This document shows, piece after piece, positions 1 to 12,449 of a stretch of DNA of 64,000 nt. This DNA comes from Podaxis mareebaensis (lineage: Eukaryota > Basidiomycota > Agaricomycetes > Agaricales > Agaricaceae): assembly GCA_018524725.1 (NCBI GenBank), contig JAEUWP010000180.1, forward strand, positions 434,001-498,000, in the 5' to 3' direction. A model generated the notes under the pieces. It saw nothing but the letters and a program-made list of their open reading frames with translations. It was not told the DNA's origin and ran no database searches. How positions within the stretch are numbered: position 1 is the first letter of the stretch; each line of letters opens with the position of its first letter. Position numbers and translations under genes: made by a program.

Positions 1-274
1 GGAAGAACAGAAGTATTTATGATGAGATGCCTGCATTTAGGGTATCCAAGTACGCTTGGTATTACTTGAGCTGCAAACGGCCGATCCGCAGTCCCTTTCT
101 CACTTGGTACAACCCTTTCCACGCACTGCCGCGGGCCAATCACTCGGCTCCGCCCTTTGTAATATATCCGGCAGTACTCGCCAGTCCAAAAGTCAGTGGA
201 AGGGGTTATGACTTCATGCACTGGATCACTTCTATTATCTCCTGTAGTTACACCGATGCCAGTATCCAGAACAA

Positions 275-2124
275 TCACCATCTACCCTTCTTCGCTTTCG
301 CATTGGACCCGCTAGCCCCAGCCTTTCTTTTATTCGACCCCTCTCCAGGTCGTTTATTGTCAGCCTCCTTGAGGCTATTCAATTTCTTTAAGCTTCCGTG
401 CAATATCTCCTTTTCGCCGATCCGTACGATCAGAGCGTGTCGTTTGTTGAGAGGAACAGATACAGTCAATGACGCTTTATCGGCCTGCGACAAGGTCTCT
501 CAGCCCCTCGAAACACAGAGACAGGAAGAACAATACCTCTAATGCTGTTGGGTACTGGGCCAGACGGTTTTCAAGAGTCGAGATCAGGACGTCGTACAGC
601 GCACCATCGAGTTTCGGTTTGGGGGGCTTGGACTTTTCCCGGACCTTTTCCCACTCATCCTTTGACAGGAGGAGTAGCTTGGCGAATGAAATCATCACTG
701 GTGGGAGTTCACAGTCATAGTCCAAGATGAAAATGCTACGATATCATGTTAGTACCAACTGTGATATCGGAACATCGATCTACGTACTCTTCACCACCCT
801 CTTCCAGCCACCAGTCTATTCTTTCCTTTGCCTCATCACCTTTCGCAGCTCCCGGGATTGATGATACGCTGAACACGATCAAGTCGGCCTTCACTTCAAC
901 GACGTCTCCGGGGTTCCCAGAGCCCCCGGAGGGTAAAGGTAGTACATCAACATGGCCGTATCGACGCAGCAGCTCTGCGTTCGGGAGATCCCCATACGTG
1001 TTCCACTACAATTGAAAATCAAGCCGTGCTGGATGAGAGAACCGAGATGACTCACGATTTGTTCCCCAGATTTGATCGCTTTCGTGGATACCATCCGCAA
1101 CTCATGCTTCTCGTAAAACAGTTTCGCCTGATGGGCAATTTAGATGATCGACAGTTGGGCGATAAAACAAAACATAACTCACGTTTTCCGTTTGATACCT
1201 TGCGTTCAAGATATCAGCCATCGGGACCATAGCGACATCAGATGAATCCTCTCCGTCCTCATCACTGCTGTCCTCAGAGGCTTCTGCGTGGTCCGCAGTT
1301 TCATGATCATGATCTTGTTCGTCGACATCCATAGCACTACCTAGGCTAGTGTCAGCAGCCTCAGCGGAAGTCTCATCTTCATCTTCATCTTCATCTCCCT
1401 CCCATTTTTCCACGACGAAACTTCGAGAGAGGATGCGACTTCCCATAACATGATAGACATCAAGTGTGTAGTGCGTTGAGAAATCCTCCGGGCGAAATAG
1501 ATCTGGTCTTGACTTGACGGCTGGTACCAGTCTTTCTTTATAATCTACCTCGGCCTCTGCCTTTCCGAGTTTTTCTGCAAGCGTTGGTCAGATGTGCAGT
1601 CGTCTCAAGCAAGAGGGCAAACAGACCTACCACCGAGGTGCCCTTCAACTCTGCGAGGTCATCCTCATTCCAAAACATTGGGGTGTTGAATTGATCTGGC
1701 AGGGTATCTGTTGTGCATATCAATCACCTGGTTCACGGCGCTCAGTAGCCAACACACCTAGATAGCCTGCCCACCTGGACGACGAGCCGTTGGCTCTTTC
1801 CCACATCATACACAGAATCAACCCAACCCATCCTTGATGCAGTTTGGCCTTCCGCCAAGCATCAAGTCCGAATTTTATTGGCAGTTCAGATGTACGTGTA
1901 GACAATGTCAGATTTCGAGGAATAGTGAATAGCGTATGTCCTTTCTGATGGATGTAGGATGAGCTCTGCTATCAAAACGAAGTAAATGATCAGACGCTCA
2001 CTGGAATGTCTCTTAGGGCAATGGCACCGCGTCCACCTTCGGAAGGTGGAAACTCAGTGATTCCCATAGCAGAAGTATCCAGGCGCGCGCCATTAGATTG
2101 AAACCACTGGATGAAGGCCTCCAT
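275..2124 (-). CDS. SET-domain protein lysine methyltransferase, Rkm4/SETD6-like
   Basis: Predicted AdoMet-dependent methyltransferase that modifies lysines on proteins; yeast Rkm4 acts on a ribosomal protein and human SETD6 on nuclear proteins. The chosen ATG at 2124 opens MEAFIQWFQSNG and is followed by LSTRTSELPIKF, HQGWVGLILCMMWE, SGYL-like and TPMFWNEDDLAELKGT blocks, all typical of the family. The SET core is seen in VPMADILNARYQTEN and, after an intron, NTYGDLPNAELLRRYGHVD. The C-terminus carries the Rubisco-LSMT substrate-binding type region ending in ALIVRIGEKEILHG and a basic tail that stops at 275. Several short introns interrupt the gene; the last, about 488-540, joins YPTALE to ADKASLTVS. 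A long Asp/Glu-rich insertion (about 1250-1420) sits inside the SET region and is partly encoded by a hexamer repeat. Family assignment is strong; the substrate is unknown. Confidence 0.88.
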
Positions 2125-4114
2125 GAGCGTAATTGAATTGTAGAAAAGACTGATTAATTCAAAAATTCATGCACGTGATCTGAGGTCCTTCAATCAGATG
2201 GTTTTGTTTTTGAACATTAACAACTACCGTCAGTCTCTGGGGTGATATTCGGAAGTGGGACCGCATGGCCAAGAACCTGGACGCCGCTGTCACAACAGGA
2301 TACACGATTGGAAGATTGTCTATCGACCTGGTCCTCACTTCGTGTTGGATTCCGCCTCGGGATCTTTCAAATACATAGGGTTAATTAACGCTGGGACGTA
2401 ATTCCAGTGTCGTCTCTCTCGCGTAAGGAAAGGCTCTGGGCATCTAACTTCATCACTGGGGATCAAGGACTCGTCCCACAACACTTCCGACAAGGAACTC
2501 GTCCAATTCTAACCAAACATCAAGCTACTATCTGAGCGTTACTTACCGTTCGGGCATCTCGTATCAATGTCCAATTAACTCTATGCTCCTTGCCTCCTTT
2601 CTTGCCTCAGCTATACTACAGAGACCCCGTGCTTGTCCGAAGGCCGGATAGATTCACATCTGACAATCCGATAGGGACGTATCCTCCCTAGAAGCCGGTC
2701 CTCGAGCTCTAAGCCCCAAGATGGTTAACATTTCCTTAGTGAAGTCGATCGGCCATGCAACTCCACTAGACTCTACAAGTCACCCTTATGACTCAAGTTG
2801 CTATCTCCTTCTGATCATCGCCTCGGTTTTCTACTGAAACTGCCATTCACTCCCAGGTTGGTGGACCGTCTAGATGATCCGACATAGTGTAATGCCTAGG
2901 TGTTTCCGATTCAAGGCGTTACACCTATTCCTCCAGCTCTATCTCCGGCTGAATCTCCAGGATGCGACCCTTCGGGGAATCATTTCCGCCAGCGGATGGG
3001 GAGGAACAAACACAAAGCCCAGGTTTCCCACCTGCCACTCTTCATATCATCCAATTCCTTCATTCCTCGGCTCACAAAAGGGGTCTAGAGCTGCAGCTCA
3101 AACACTGACCCACAAACTGAACCTTGCTATAAAACCACGCGGGCCAACCGGTTTCCAGGTTTCGCAACAGGGTTCCTCATGGTAAGCCTCGTCTGTACTT
3201 TCGCGCTTCGCGGGTTACTCAATCATGTGTCTTGCTCCACTCCTACCTCACAGATGCTCTAGTTTAGAAGTATAACAACAGAGTTTGATATCGTGAATCG
3301 TTCAGGATCTGCTAGCGGACCTGCAGGACCATTGGCTGTCGAAGTCACAGACCCATACTTTAGCACGTCTTTCCCCATGGGCTCGAAAGCGACGTACCTA
3401 CTACTGGGGATAACAGGAATGGATTGTCCGGCCGTCCAGGAGCTCGATCCTATAATGCATCGGCTATTGTCTCCTGCTTAGTCGACTTTCGTTTCTCTTT
3501 AGCTTTACCTTGTGAATTCGCAGTAGCGCGGGACGTCCTGTTTACGTCAGCGAGATGTGATAAACTTTAAGTTCATTAATTCATTCTTTGTTCTCTCCCG
3601 CTCAAAGGGATATATAAGTGCCCTTAGGAAGAAGCTTGGGTAGCACTGCCGCGAGTCAGCATATCCTCGACGTCCATCAATCCGAAAGAGATGTTTCTTC
3701 GACTATGACGAGTATGTAGTATACAGATCCATGCTTCCGCTGCATTCAAGCCTCCGAACCGAACCTCAATGTTCAACGTTCAACCATATAGCCTAATACG
3801 ATCATAGAGTCCCGTTTCGAGACCACAAAAAAAATACTCAGAGGCATACAGATCCACCCAATGTTCTTTCGCCGCACCACATGCAACGGCCGAAACTGAG
3901 TACTGAGGTTTCTGAGGCAGACGAATACAGGAGGGTGTAAGCACGAAATAACGATTTAGAACACCCACCATGATTACCGTGGGAAATCATATGCTACGTA
4001 GTTGCGGTTCTTGATGATGCTGAACCAGTCGGGCCGTCCATACCGTGGACTCCTCATGCCACAACGGTGCAATCACAAGCATACCGTCCACAACGTTAAC
4101 GCCAACACCAGGCC
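2125..4114. other. Intergenic stretch, no gene seen
   Basis: Divergent upstream region of the SET gene and the CRAL-TRIO gene. Only short unconvincing ORFs are present. A clear TATATAAG element lies at 3611-3618, about 500 bases upstream of the CRAL-TRIO start, with no recognisable exon directly downstream of it. Confidence 0.6.
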
Positions 4115-5648
4115 ATGGATATTCAGGAATTGCTCAAAGCCAACTCCGAGCAGTTGCTTGCGACCTACAATGAACATATCGACCAGGTCTTAGACCTCCA
4201 GGCCACCCTGATCCGGGACATCCTTCCTTCTGTCGTTGATGAGTTCGAACTCGGTCCGGAGGCCACGGAGTGGGCGAGGGAATGGTTGAATGACACAGGT
4301 ATAGTCCCTCTTGTGTTGCCGTGTCCGAATGTTCCGCCGTTGATGTCCTGTCATACCTCTTGTAGGTTCCATATTTCGAATAGCTCGTGTAAGATTCCCT
4401 TCAGGTTCGGTCGACAGGAGCCCTCAATGACCAAACTGTCTTTGGCAGCGCAACAAGTTCACGAGGTCGTTTGCCCTCGAGTCCATTCGCAAGAACCTGA
4501 TTTGGCGTCTACAAAACTTATGGCCTGTGAACGCGGGATTCGTTTCGCCTTTTTCAGTACACTGCCTTCCTGAAGACGTCCGTGACCCTTTTGGGCGGCC
4601 TATCCTCGTCGTCGAAGTTGTACCCGTCAACGAGAGTCCTGAAGTAATCAAACCATATATCATTCAAGCCTTCGAACGGCTTCGACTTCATCTAAAAAGT
4701 CTCTCTGGCGCGAGAGCACCAGAAGAAGAGCCTGTGTTGCAATATATCATCTTATTGGACTTGGCGAAACTATCATTACAGTCAATAGTAAGGGATTACC
4801 TTTCTCCTCCTCTCTCTGCAATTTCCAACCTGTTGTCACGCAGAATATCGACGTTATGACCTGGGCCATTCGCGAAGTCGTTCCACGATTTCCGGGCATG
4901 CTCGCTGGAGGTACGTCAACGTTTGTATGAGAATGCTCTTCCCGCTGATGGTCACAGTTTTCATAATCAATTATTCATGGGCCCATTCTGGTCTATGGAG
5001 CATCATAAAGTCGGTTTATTTTTATTTTTATTGGCTTTTCGCACCCTTCATTAACTCGATTCTTAGGCGCGTTCTGCCCGAATCGGCCCTTTCCCGAGTA
5101 TTTTTCCCAACACGGGAAGATTTAGTAACAGCGATGACCGCAGCTGCATTGCCAAAAGGTGAGAGATCCAAGATCGAGTCTATCTACAGCGTTGCGAGGT
5201 TTTGACAAACTACATCACAGATTATGGCGGAGCTCTACCTTTTTTGACAGATTTAGACGATCCTTTGCGGCCGGGAGAAATACAATCTCATTCTTCTGCA
5301 ACAGGTGTCATAGAAGACGGCCCATCCCCACCAACACCCCTTCAAACGACATCAAGTGGCATCCCTTCGATACCTCCCACTTCCCTATTGAATCCTTTCT
5401 ATGGTTACCCCACCGCTTCTACTCGTGGATACCCGCAGCTACACCACGGCCGCCGTCGAAAGCGAGATCTTGCCAGAACTCTGGCCTGGCTATTTTGGCT
5501 ACGTTGGCGGACTCACATCACAGTTGGAGTTGCCCTTGCAGCTCTTACTCTCATCCTTAATTTCAGTCTGCGTCGAGGCCTTCTGCGTATACCGAGGATC
5601 TTCCCTGGTTGGCGGTCTTTGGCCCTTCGCAGACCATCGGGTGCATAG
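4115..5648 (+). CDS. CRAL-TRIO (Sec14-like) lipid-binding protein with C-terminal membrane anchor
   Basis: Sec14-like proteins bind and exchange phospholipids or other lipids between membranes. The start MDIQELLKANSEQLL at 4115 opens a CRAL-TRIO N-terminal helical region. After introns come FTRSFALESIRKNLIWR, LPEDVRDPFGRPILVVEV, then NIDVMTWAIREVVPRFPG and FIINYSWAHSGLW, and DYGGALPFLTDLDDPLR, in the order expected for the lipid-binding domain. The tail has a basic patch (GRRRKRD), the hydrophobic segment ITVGVALAALTLILNF, and a short basic end, so it is probably tail-anchored to a membrane. At least six introns are needed; one begins with the weak donor GTCGGT near 5012. The gene is convergent with the Ppg1 gene. 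Domain call is strong; ligand and organelle are unknown. Confidence 0.86.
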
Positions 5649-5913
5649 GCCTAGGCAATTTGCCCACGCCGACTGTGCTTTATACCTACCACCTACGTCA
5701 GACACATGTAAACTGGGATACCCAGATAATGCTTAGGACAGATTGAGGCCGGTCTTCCGATTGGATAGCTTATTGTAAAGTTCGACGACGGCTTTTCATC
5801 CCGGGAATTAGGCAAACCAATCCAGTATCATCATATTAGGATATAGTGTACATGTATCATTATCGCAATTGCTGGTATCTAGAGGTGCTCAATTGCAGTC
5901 GTCTCGGGTGAGG
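5649..5913. other. Convergent 3' gap
   Basis: 265 bases between the 3' ends of the CRAL-TRIO and phosphatase genes. Nothing beyond untranslated sequence is seen. Confidence 0.5.
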
Positions 5914-7221
5914 TCACAAGAAATATTCCGGAAGCTATATCAGAGGAGCAAGTGGGTCAGAGGGATGATCAGACGAATGTATGATAATTGTTACCTTCCC
6001 GCTCGCATTCTGAGCGCTCTGCTGGTTTGGACCGTCCCTTTCGTTCTCGGGCGCTGCTTCGAACACGTTGAAAAACATGGTCTCTCCGGGGCCAACTTCC
6101 AGAATGCTTGCGGAGTTTCCACAGCGATAGCAGTAATTTGGTGCAGACCATACTGTGGAAAGGTGCTTGTCAAATAGGGATGAATAACCTTCCATGCATA
6201 GTTGATGTGCGCGAAGGATATGCGACATCCCATTTTGGTCAAGGAATTTGTGGACGACTCCAGATCCGAAAGTGTACCCGGCGCCACTGAAGATGGGAAT
6301 GAGTAAGAGATGTGTAGATGAGATTTGGAGGGCCAGTACCGTGGCGAAATCGCAAAGTCTTCCTTCTCTGGATCAGGGTCCGACCAGACGAGGTCGGCCA
6401 TAGGGCCTTCATGTGGTATTTCTGATTGAAATGTGAGCGTCACAAAGAAAATTTCACCCCACGGACGCACCTCGAAACCGATCAACGACCTTGATTTGGT
6501 CAATTGAATGTATCGAAGGCGAAAGACCTAGAAATACGTCAGCCAACTAGCGTTTGAGGGGGGAAGCGGCGAAGTGTGTACCTCCGTGGACGCAGAATAT
6601 TCGATCGTCGATTACGACAGAGAGGGTTAAGAAGTCAAACATATCGGTGAAGTACGTCCAGACGTGGGAGGAACCATATTTCCGTACACATTCCGTATAG
6701 AAGCCATAAGTCTGTCGAAGTAAGGTTAGATATATAAGGCTGGTGAGCTTGGACGAGTTACCTGAGTCACCGCCCTCGACTCGTGGTTCCCTCGAATCAG
6801 CTGGACCCTGCTGGGATATCTGAGCTTGAGACATGTCAAGAGAGAGATGGTCTCGACACTGAAGAGTCCCCGATCAACGTAGTCACCTGAAAGCCAATAT
6901 GAGCTTGACGTCGGCGAGAATGGAGAGCACTGACCAAGGAACAGATAATTGGTGTTCGGGGCATACCCCCCTATGCGAAATATCTCTATCAGATCATAGA
7001 ACTGGCTTGATACATGATGAGGGACAAGCGCACGAGAATGTTTCGATGACTCACCCATGAATATCGCCGACCACGGTAACTGGTGCACTAACATGTACGA
7101 CGTTGGACTCGCGCATAAGGACTTCTTTGGTCTTCTCGCATATTTCGCGCAATAGGGCTTCGTGAAGGAGCTGTTTCTGAAGGAGTTGAGCTATGCATGC
7201 GTCGAGATCAAACGGGGCCAT
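5914..7221 (-). CDS. ppg1: Ser/Thr protein phosphatase, PP2A-like family, Ppg1 type
   Basis: Catalytic subunit of a metallophosphatase that dephosphorylates Ser/Thr residues; yeast Ppg1 works with a STRIPAK-like Far complex. The ATG at 7221 gives [17 protein letters not shown]. Metal and catalytic motifs appear in order across short introns: GDIHG, GDYVDRG, RGNHES, the CVHGG block, [22 protein letters not shown] and [33 protein letters not shown] and [15 protein letters not shown] resemble Ppg1 orthologues more than PP2A, PP4 or PP6. An intron at 5935-5994 (GTAACA to ATATAG, with CTGAC branch site) leads to a 21-base last exon coding LPEYFL, the family's carboxyl-terminal YFL that is methylated in PP2A. 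Without that intron the reading frame runs on into a non-conserved tail to 5935. Length about 310 residues, as expected. Confidence 0.9.
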
Positions 7222-8968
7222 TGCAGGTTAAGGCTGAATAGAGATTCAAGGATGATCTCCTGTATGGTTGTGTTTGGCTCGAGCCTGTGGGCGACAAGTC
7301 AATTAGACCTGGATCATGGATGTGCATATTCTAGTCTTCCAACGCGTAGCTGTGTGATCGCACCTGTCTTTGACAATTGGAAGGCAGGGTTTGTCACACC
7401 AAGTGCGCTGTTTGTTTTTTTTCCTTTTCACAACAAGCCCATCCAATGAGCTTTGCGTTTCTCTACGGAACCATTTATCCCCTAGACTTAAACGCCCATC
7501 ATTTACCTCCGTCGCCGGATCCATCACCGCATCATGTATCAAGTTTCGTTTGGGCTTTCATCGCGATTTTTTCGCATGATCATTTTGTGTACCACCCAAG
7601 ACTACTGTCTACCCCTTCATTGCTCTTCCTGAAAAGCATGAAGGAAATCGGGACTTGAAACCAGCATCCGTCATGACGATCTATACCTCACAAGAATCCC
7701 TGCTAGCGGTGAAATTTTCTATCATTCGGAACAGATATCCCAACCAATGGTGGCATTGGGACATGAATGCAAGTTTTTGACTTAGGTTACCAAGCAGCCT
7801 GTCAACGAGAACCATTTTGGTTCAAAGCACATTTCCCCAAAAGGTTTCTCATGTATCCCGGCCATTCCAGCACCTGATGAGCAATTCTGATCGATATTCG
7901 CGGGCCGTCGGTTGGTGACATTTGTACGTCTCAAATCATGCCCACGCGTTTGTCTCAAAAAGTGAAGAACCCACCGCTCAGCACGATGTGTCTCTCGAAA
8001 TGTACCTATTTCTATTAGCCTCTGCCTTCGAAATCTTGGTCCATCTCCAATTTCGCCGTTAAGCAAAATCCCGGTTAGTTTTTCAAGGTTAAACCCAGAT
8101 TCGGTCCACCCCTGTTTCATATTACTTGCCTTTTTGAAATTCAAGCTGCATGATGCGCACTTTTCGTGCATGAAGAAACTGCGAAGGATCGCCCGATTTC
8201 GCAACCAAACGGTCGGACAAGCTATGGTTACTTCCCGGGCATAGAACCTTTCTCAGCCCGGTGTCACACAATAGCAAGCAACATGATACAACCCAACCAG
8301 TGATTGAATGAAGGCCGGGCAGTATCGAGGAGTCGTGCCGCAGGTCGCTTTACCCCCATACGTATTCATCTTAAAGTTATGACATGGGGGTTACCGATTT
8401 ATCCTTGCTAACCTTTTTCGGTTTGACTTGTTCTCGACTGTTTCCACCCGCATCCGAATCTAAATTCCCTCAAGGCAGGCACATCTATAGATTCAAGCGC
8501 TGTTAAACTCAGCTATCCGAATTACACCTATAAACTTCTGGAGCAGGGTTCTCATGATGAAGCTCCAGGCAAACCAGACACCTGAAGTGGAATCCTAGAA
8601 GGAATGGCACTCGCTTCACTGATTTGAACGTGAGCGAATAGAGAAGCTCCCTTGGACCCTCATTTCTCATGATATGCTGGCTTTCACGTTCATAGGTCTG
8701 AGTAGGTTCCGTTTCGTCGGCTGGCGCGTAGCCGTAGATAGTGGTTGCGGGGCCTTCCGTCGTTCGGGACCCAGGATCGAAACACCTGGAGATGATCTAA
8801 CTCGCGAATTCCAGTTCGCCGAAGGGATCTATATTGCCAAGTTTACCTATGACATCTGGACGGTTCCGACCTATTAAAAGGCCAACGAAATCCTACCTCC
8901 CCTTATCACGACGTTCTCTGTCCGGACAGCCTAATTCTCTCCCCTCCTATATTCATACCCCCTTCGCT
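7222..8968. other. Intergenic stretch, no gene seen
   Basis: Divergent region between the phosphatase and the zinc-finger gene. A 140-codon frame on the minus strand (7782-8204) lacks an ATG at its head and resembles nothing known. A TATA-like TATTAAAAGG at 8872-8881, about 90 bases before the zinc-finger ATG, may be that gene's core promoter. Confidence 0.55.
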
Positions 8969-9890
8969 ATGCACCACCGCGACGCTCGTTCCCACTACGA
9001 GGATCCAAACACCCAGTTTGCTACTGGTCAATATGCTTCCCCTGGTGGTGACTATACTTCGTCCTCAACATATCATCACGCGTCATATGATTACCAGCAA
9101 AACCCTGCGCAATATTATCCACCAACAACTCAGACGAATGACGGTTCGTGTTCCTAGACCTTTCACTTGCGCTGGTCTTCTCACCCTCTCGTAGTGTCAC
9201 CTTCTCAACCTTATTATCGCAGCATGACGCCAGGCATACATTCACACCGATACTCAAACAGTGCATCGAGTCGGGAGTACTATTCATCTTCGGGGATACT
9301 CAACTCCTCTTCTTCGTTGCAACAGCCTTATGCCAATCAAGGCTATTATCCTAATCAATATCCCAACGGTGGAGTCGAGAGTCGTTCATCTTCGAACCAG
9401 GCGCAATTTATTCCGACCCCATCAGAGATGGCTCACCCCTACTCGAACTATCCCCAGACAATACCCTCCCATTCTCCACCGATTGCTTCTGATAGCTATG
9501 GCACGGGAATGAACGGATACCCTAATCCTGTTCAGATGCTTCCGCAGCACCAACACCCACTACGACCTTCGCGCATCTCCACTGGGCGTCCTCGTACCGC
9601 TTCCGGAGCAACAACGTCACCTACCTCTGCGACGTCACCTTCTGGGGAGAGATTCCCTTGCGAGAAGTGTGGCAAGACTTTCTCAAGGTCTCATGATAGA
9701 AAGCGGCATCACGAGACTCAACACTTACCAACGCCAGTGATCCATCGTTGTCGTTATTGCGAGAAGGAATTTAGCAGGTGAGCCCCATGACTGTGGGTTC
9801 TCGCACGCGTGGGGTCACTGATCATGTCCTACTAGAGCCGATTCACTCAAAAGACACCTAGATAATGGTTGTGACGAGATGCCCCAGTGA
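8969..9890 (+). CDS. Two-finger C2H2-type zinc-finger transcription factor
   Basis: Probable nuclear DNA-binding regulator; targets unknown. The ATG at 8969 opens MHHRDARSHYEDPN, followed by a low-complexity region rich in Ser, Tyr, Gln and Pro (about 200 residues). The DNA-binding part is at the very C-terminus: finger one FPCEKCGKTFSRSHDRKRHH, then finger two CRYCEKEFSR, which continues over an intron (about 9779-9836) as ADSLKRHLDNGC. Finger two therefore ends in His-Cys rather than His-His. The protein stops at DEMPQ, 9890. A first intron (about 9144-9194) joins QTND to VSPSQPYY. This arrangement, with two fingers ending in a DSLKRHLDNGC segment, is common in agaricomycete proteins of unknown role. 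The upstream TATTAAAAGG supports this start. Confidence 0.85.
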
Positions 9891-11330
9891 CTTCCTCGCG
9901 CTAGTCGTTGTGTGGTAAGTTCTAGCTCTTTCGAGGACTGCCGAAGTTCTTCTAACCGCATCTTGCAAACTAATAAAGTCACCTCATACTCCCACTTCTT
10001 GCTCTATACCCGTATAATCTAACCGCCGAGATCCCCCTTCGCAATGCTTATTACCCTCTATCTCAATCTCGCTCCCACCTCTATATGTAGGCTGGCTTAG
10101 GACCAGCACCTTCTCCCTCAGAAGGTTAGACCAGTTCGTCATGTCCCTCACGCATTCGCAATAAATTCTACATTATATGGGGATATGTCCAATTCAACAG
10201 CGATGATTCTGGCCCTAAACCGAACAACGTCCAAAGATAGATGAATGAAATACGTGTACGGCATCTTGCGGTACTCAGGTCAGGAATGTGATCTTAGATA
10301 GCTGATTTTCGGGGCTTCGTATGTCATGATGAACGATTAAGCATCGCGTCGAATCTCATAATATCTCTCATAGTTCACAAACCCGAGCTTCTGATTTAAA
10401 CGTCGGGAGTTAGGAATCTCGTACTGATGGAAGTTGCGTACAAGGCGGCCCAAACGGCCTAACCGTCACATTTCTGTCCATTGACACACTAAAGAGCCAC
10501 GAGCGCTATCAAGGTGTGGGGATCCCAGCTGGCAGCCTGCAACATTCCATCCTTGCATTGTTCGGATCTTCCATTTTCGAGTAGCGCCCTATCGAGTGTG
10601 ACTGAATCGTCCACATGAGGGTCGAAACGGTGCTAAGGTCAGATAAAGCAAGGTTCTGCGGAGGATTCTACTTGTCGCATAAAATTTTTCCAAGTGAGGT
10701 CAATGACGGATGTGGCGACTCGCCCCTATTATTGCATGCCCTCTGCACAGCTTAGGTCATGATCTTTTTGACGATCGTGGATGGTTCAGCAGACCCTAGT
10801 GAAAGTTTAATCGTCGCGAAGACTGAATTAGAAACATAGCTGACAGGATAACAGATAACAAAGGGCACTATTCCTTTGTCTGTATTGCGGGGGTATACAG
10901 GGAACACGCATGTGTACTGACAGAAATCTACAGAGGACCACCGTAGAGTCCATTTTGGGGTGTTCGGACCGTTCAGGCGTCGTACGGGGCCACCACACGA
11001 GCCAAGGACTTCCTGTGACTAGCCACCATGTTGAACGTGCGAAACTCAGCGAGGCCTTCGACGACGGCTGCACCTCGTTCCCAACGGCATCATACGGCAC
11101 AAGAATGTTGTCAAGGACGTCGCAGTGGGGATGCACATAGGTCGAATTCTTCATCCGGATCGAGTGTGTGGCCTTGAGGAATTGAGGGCAGAACTCAACT
11201 ACACTCGCTAACAACACCAGGAAACAAAGAGTGGCTAAAGAACTGATCAGTCGACCGTTCATAAATTTTATGAGTGTCAGCACTGTACCTGAGGACATCA
11301 TGAACATCCGTAGCCAGGTGACAACGTCAA
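9891..11330. other. Convergent intergenic stretch
   Basis: Lies between the ends of the zinc-finger gene and cwc24. A 159-codon ATG frame on the minus strand (10828-11307) has one hydrophobic segment but low-complexity-free, family-free sequence; it starts 23 bases after the cwc24 stop and is most likely 3' untranslated sequence or chance. Confidence 0.5.
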
Positions 11331-12449
11331 TCAGTCGGAACCGTCGGAGTCAGACTCATGTCCGCCTTCGTCTAGACCTTCGATTTGTACATCCGCCCCT
11401 GCCTCGTGCTCTTCATCACTTTTGGCCTCTTTCTCCTTTCGTTTCTTGTTGATTTTTTCGATTACTTTGTCGGCGCGGTTAAATATCCCACCGGTTGGTG
11501 CACCGCATGCTAGGCATTTGGGTGTCTTAGCATACCGCTTGATAGCACAGGCGGAACAGTAATAGTGTCCACAACGGGTGACAACCGGATCGGTGTAGTG
11601 CTTGCGACAGATCAAGCAGGCGAAAGGAATATCAGAATCAGAATCATCAGAGTCGCTGTCATCGTTAACTTGCTTGACTGGGTTCTCTGCCAGCTTGTCT
11701 AACTGCCAGCCAGCCAGATCTGTACCAGCGAATGAGCACGAGATTACAACGGACAGACAATAATATACTCACAAGTTCCGCGATCATGCAAAAATTTACA
11801 AGTGTCTCCGAAACCACAGTAGCCAGTTTCTGGCATTCAATACAAAAGCAGCTAATCAGATTGATACTTCGGCGTGGCGATGGTAATGCGCACCTTTATA
11901 GTCCTTGCATACATCTGGTTGATAATCCACGATTGTTACGGTGCGGATAGTATTGGTGCTCCGCTGAGGACCCACTCTCATCGACTTCGGGACTTCCTGC
12001 GACTTCTTGATATGATTCTTGTATGCCTTCTGACCGTGATACTGTCCATCATCCGGTATGTCATCCTCTTCCCCGCCGTCCCCTTTTTCTTTCCGTCGGC
12101 GTTTGGCAAGCAACTCTTCTGCCTCGTCTCCAGCCAGTATTTCTAGCGCCGTGTTGACGTGTGAACTATCCGCTGTCCACTTGACGTCGGGTCCCTCTTT
12201 TTCGGCTGCATCTGGATCGTCAAAATCATCTCTTTGTGAAGCAGTGCGTTTAGATCCAGCACTCAGGAGATTGGTTGCTGCCTTTTTGGTGGGTAAGACG
12301 ACCTCGGATTTGGTTGTTACATTGGCATCTTTCGTGAGTTGTGGCGCGGATGATGAGGGTGAAGCTGAGCGTTTACGTGCAGTTACCGGGCGACCCCTTC
12401 CCTTCTTTTTGAAGAAGGGCACGTTGACCTGTTCTTCAGTAGAAGCCAT
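11331..12449 (-). CDS. cwc24: Pre-mRNA splicing factor Cwc24 (CCCH plus RING zinc fingers; RNF113-like)
   Basis: Spliceosome component that binds the 5' splice site region of activated complexes before the first catalytic step. The ATG at 12449 gives [20 protein letters not shown], the usual N-terminus; an in-frame ATG at 12509 is less likely. A Ser/Lys-rich linker, [23 protein letters not shown] and [20 protein letters not shown] lead to a CCCH finger completed over an intron as [18 protein letters not shown] further intron is followed by GWQLDKL and a RING finger, [21 protein letters not shown] ... CLACG. The C-terminus is acidic and ends [12 protein letters not shown]. Domain order and spacing match the family exactly. 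The nearest upstream gene is the bZIP factor about 2.8 kb away on the opposite strand. Confidence 0.92.

Noticed and set aside
7782..8204. 140-codon minus-strand frame
   Set aside because: It begins with a non-ATG codon, shows no conserved pattern and lies in an intergenic stretch.
10828..11307. 159-codon ATG frame on the minus strand just after cwc24
   Set aside because: It has no family resemblance and no coding-like bias, and lies where the cwc24 3' untranslated region is expected. Frames of this length occur by chance in 64 kb.
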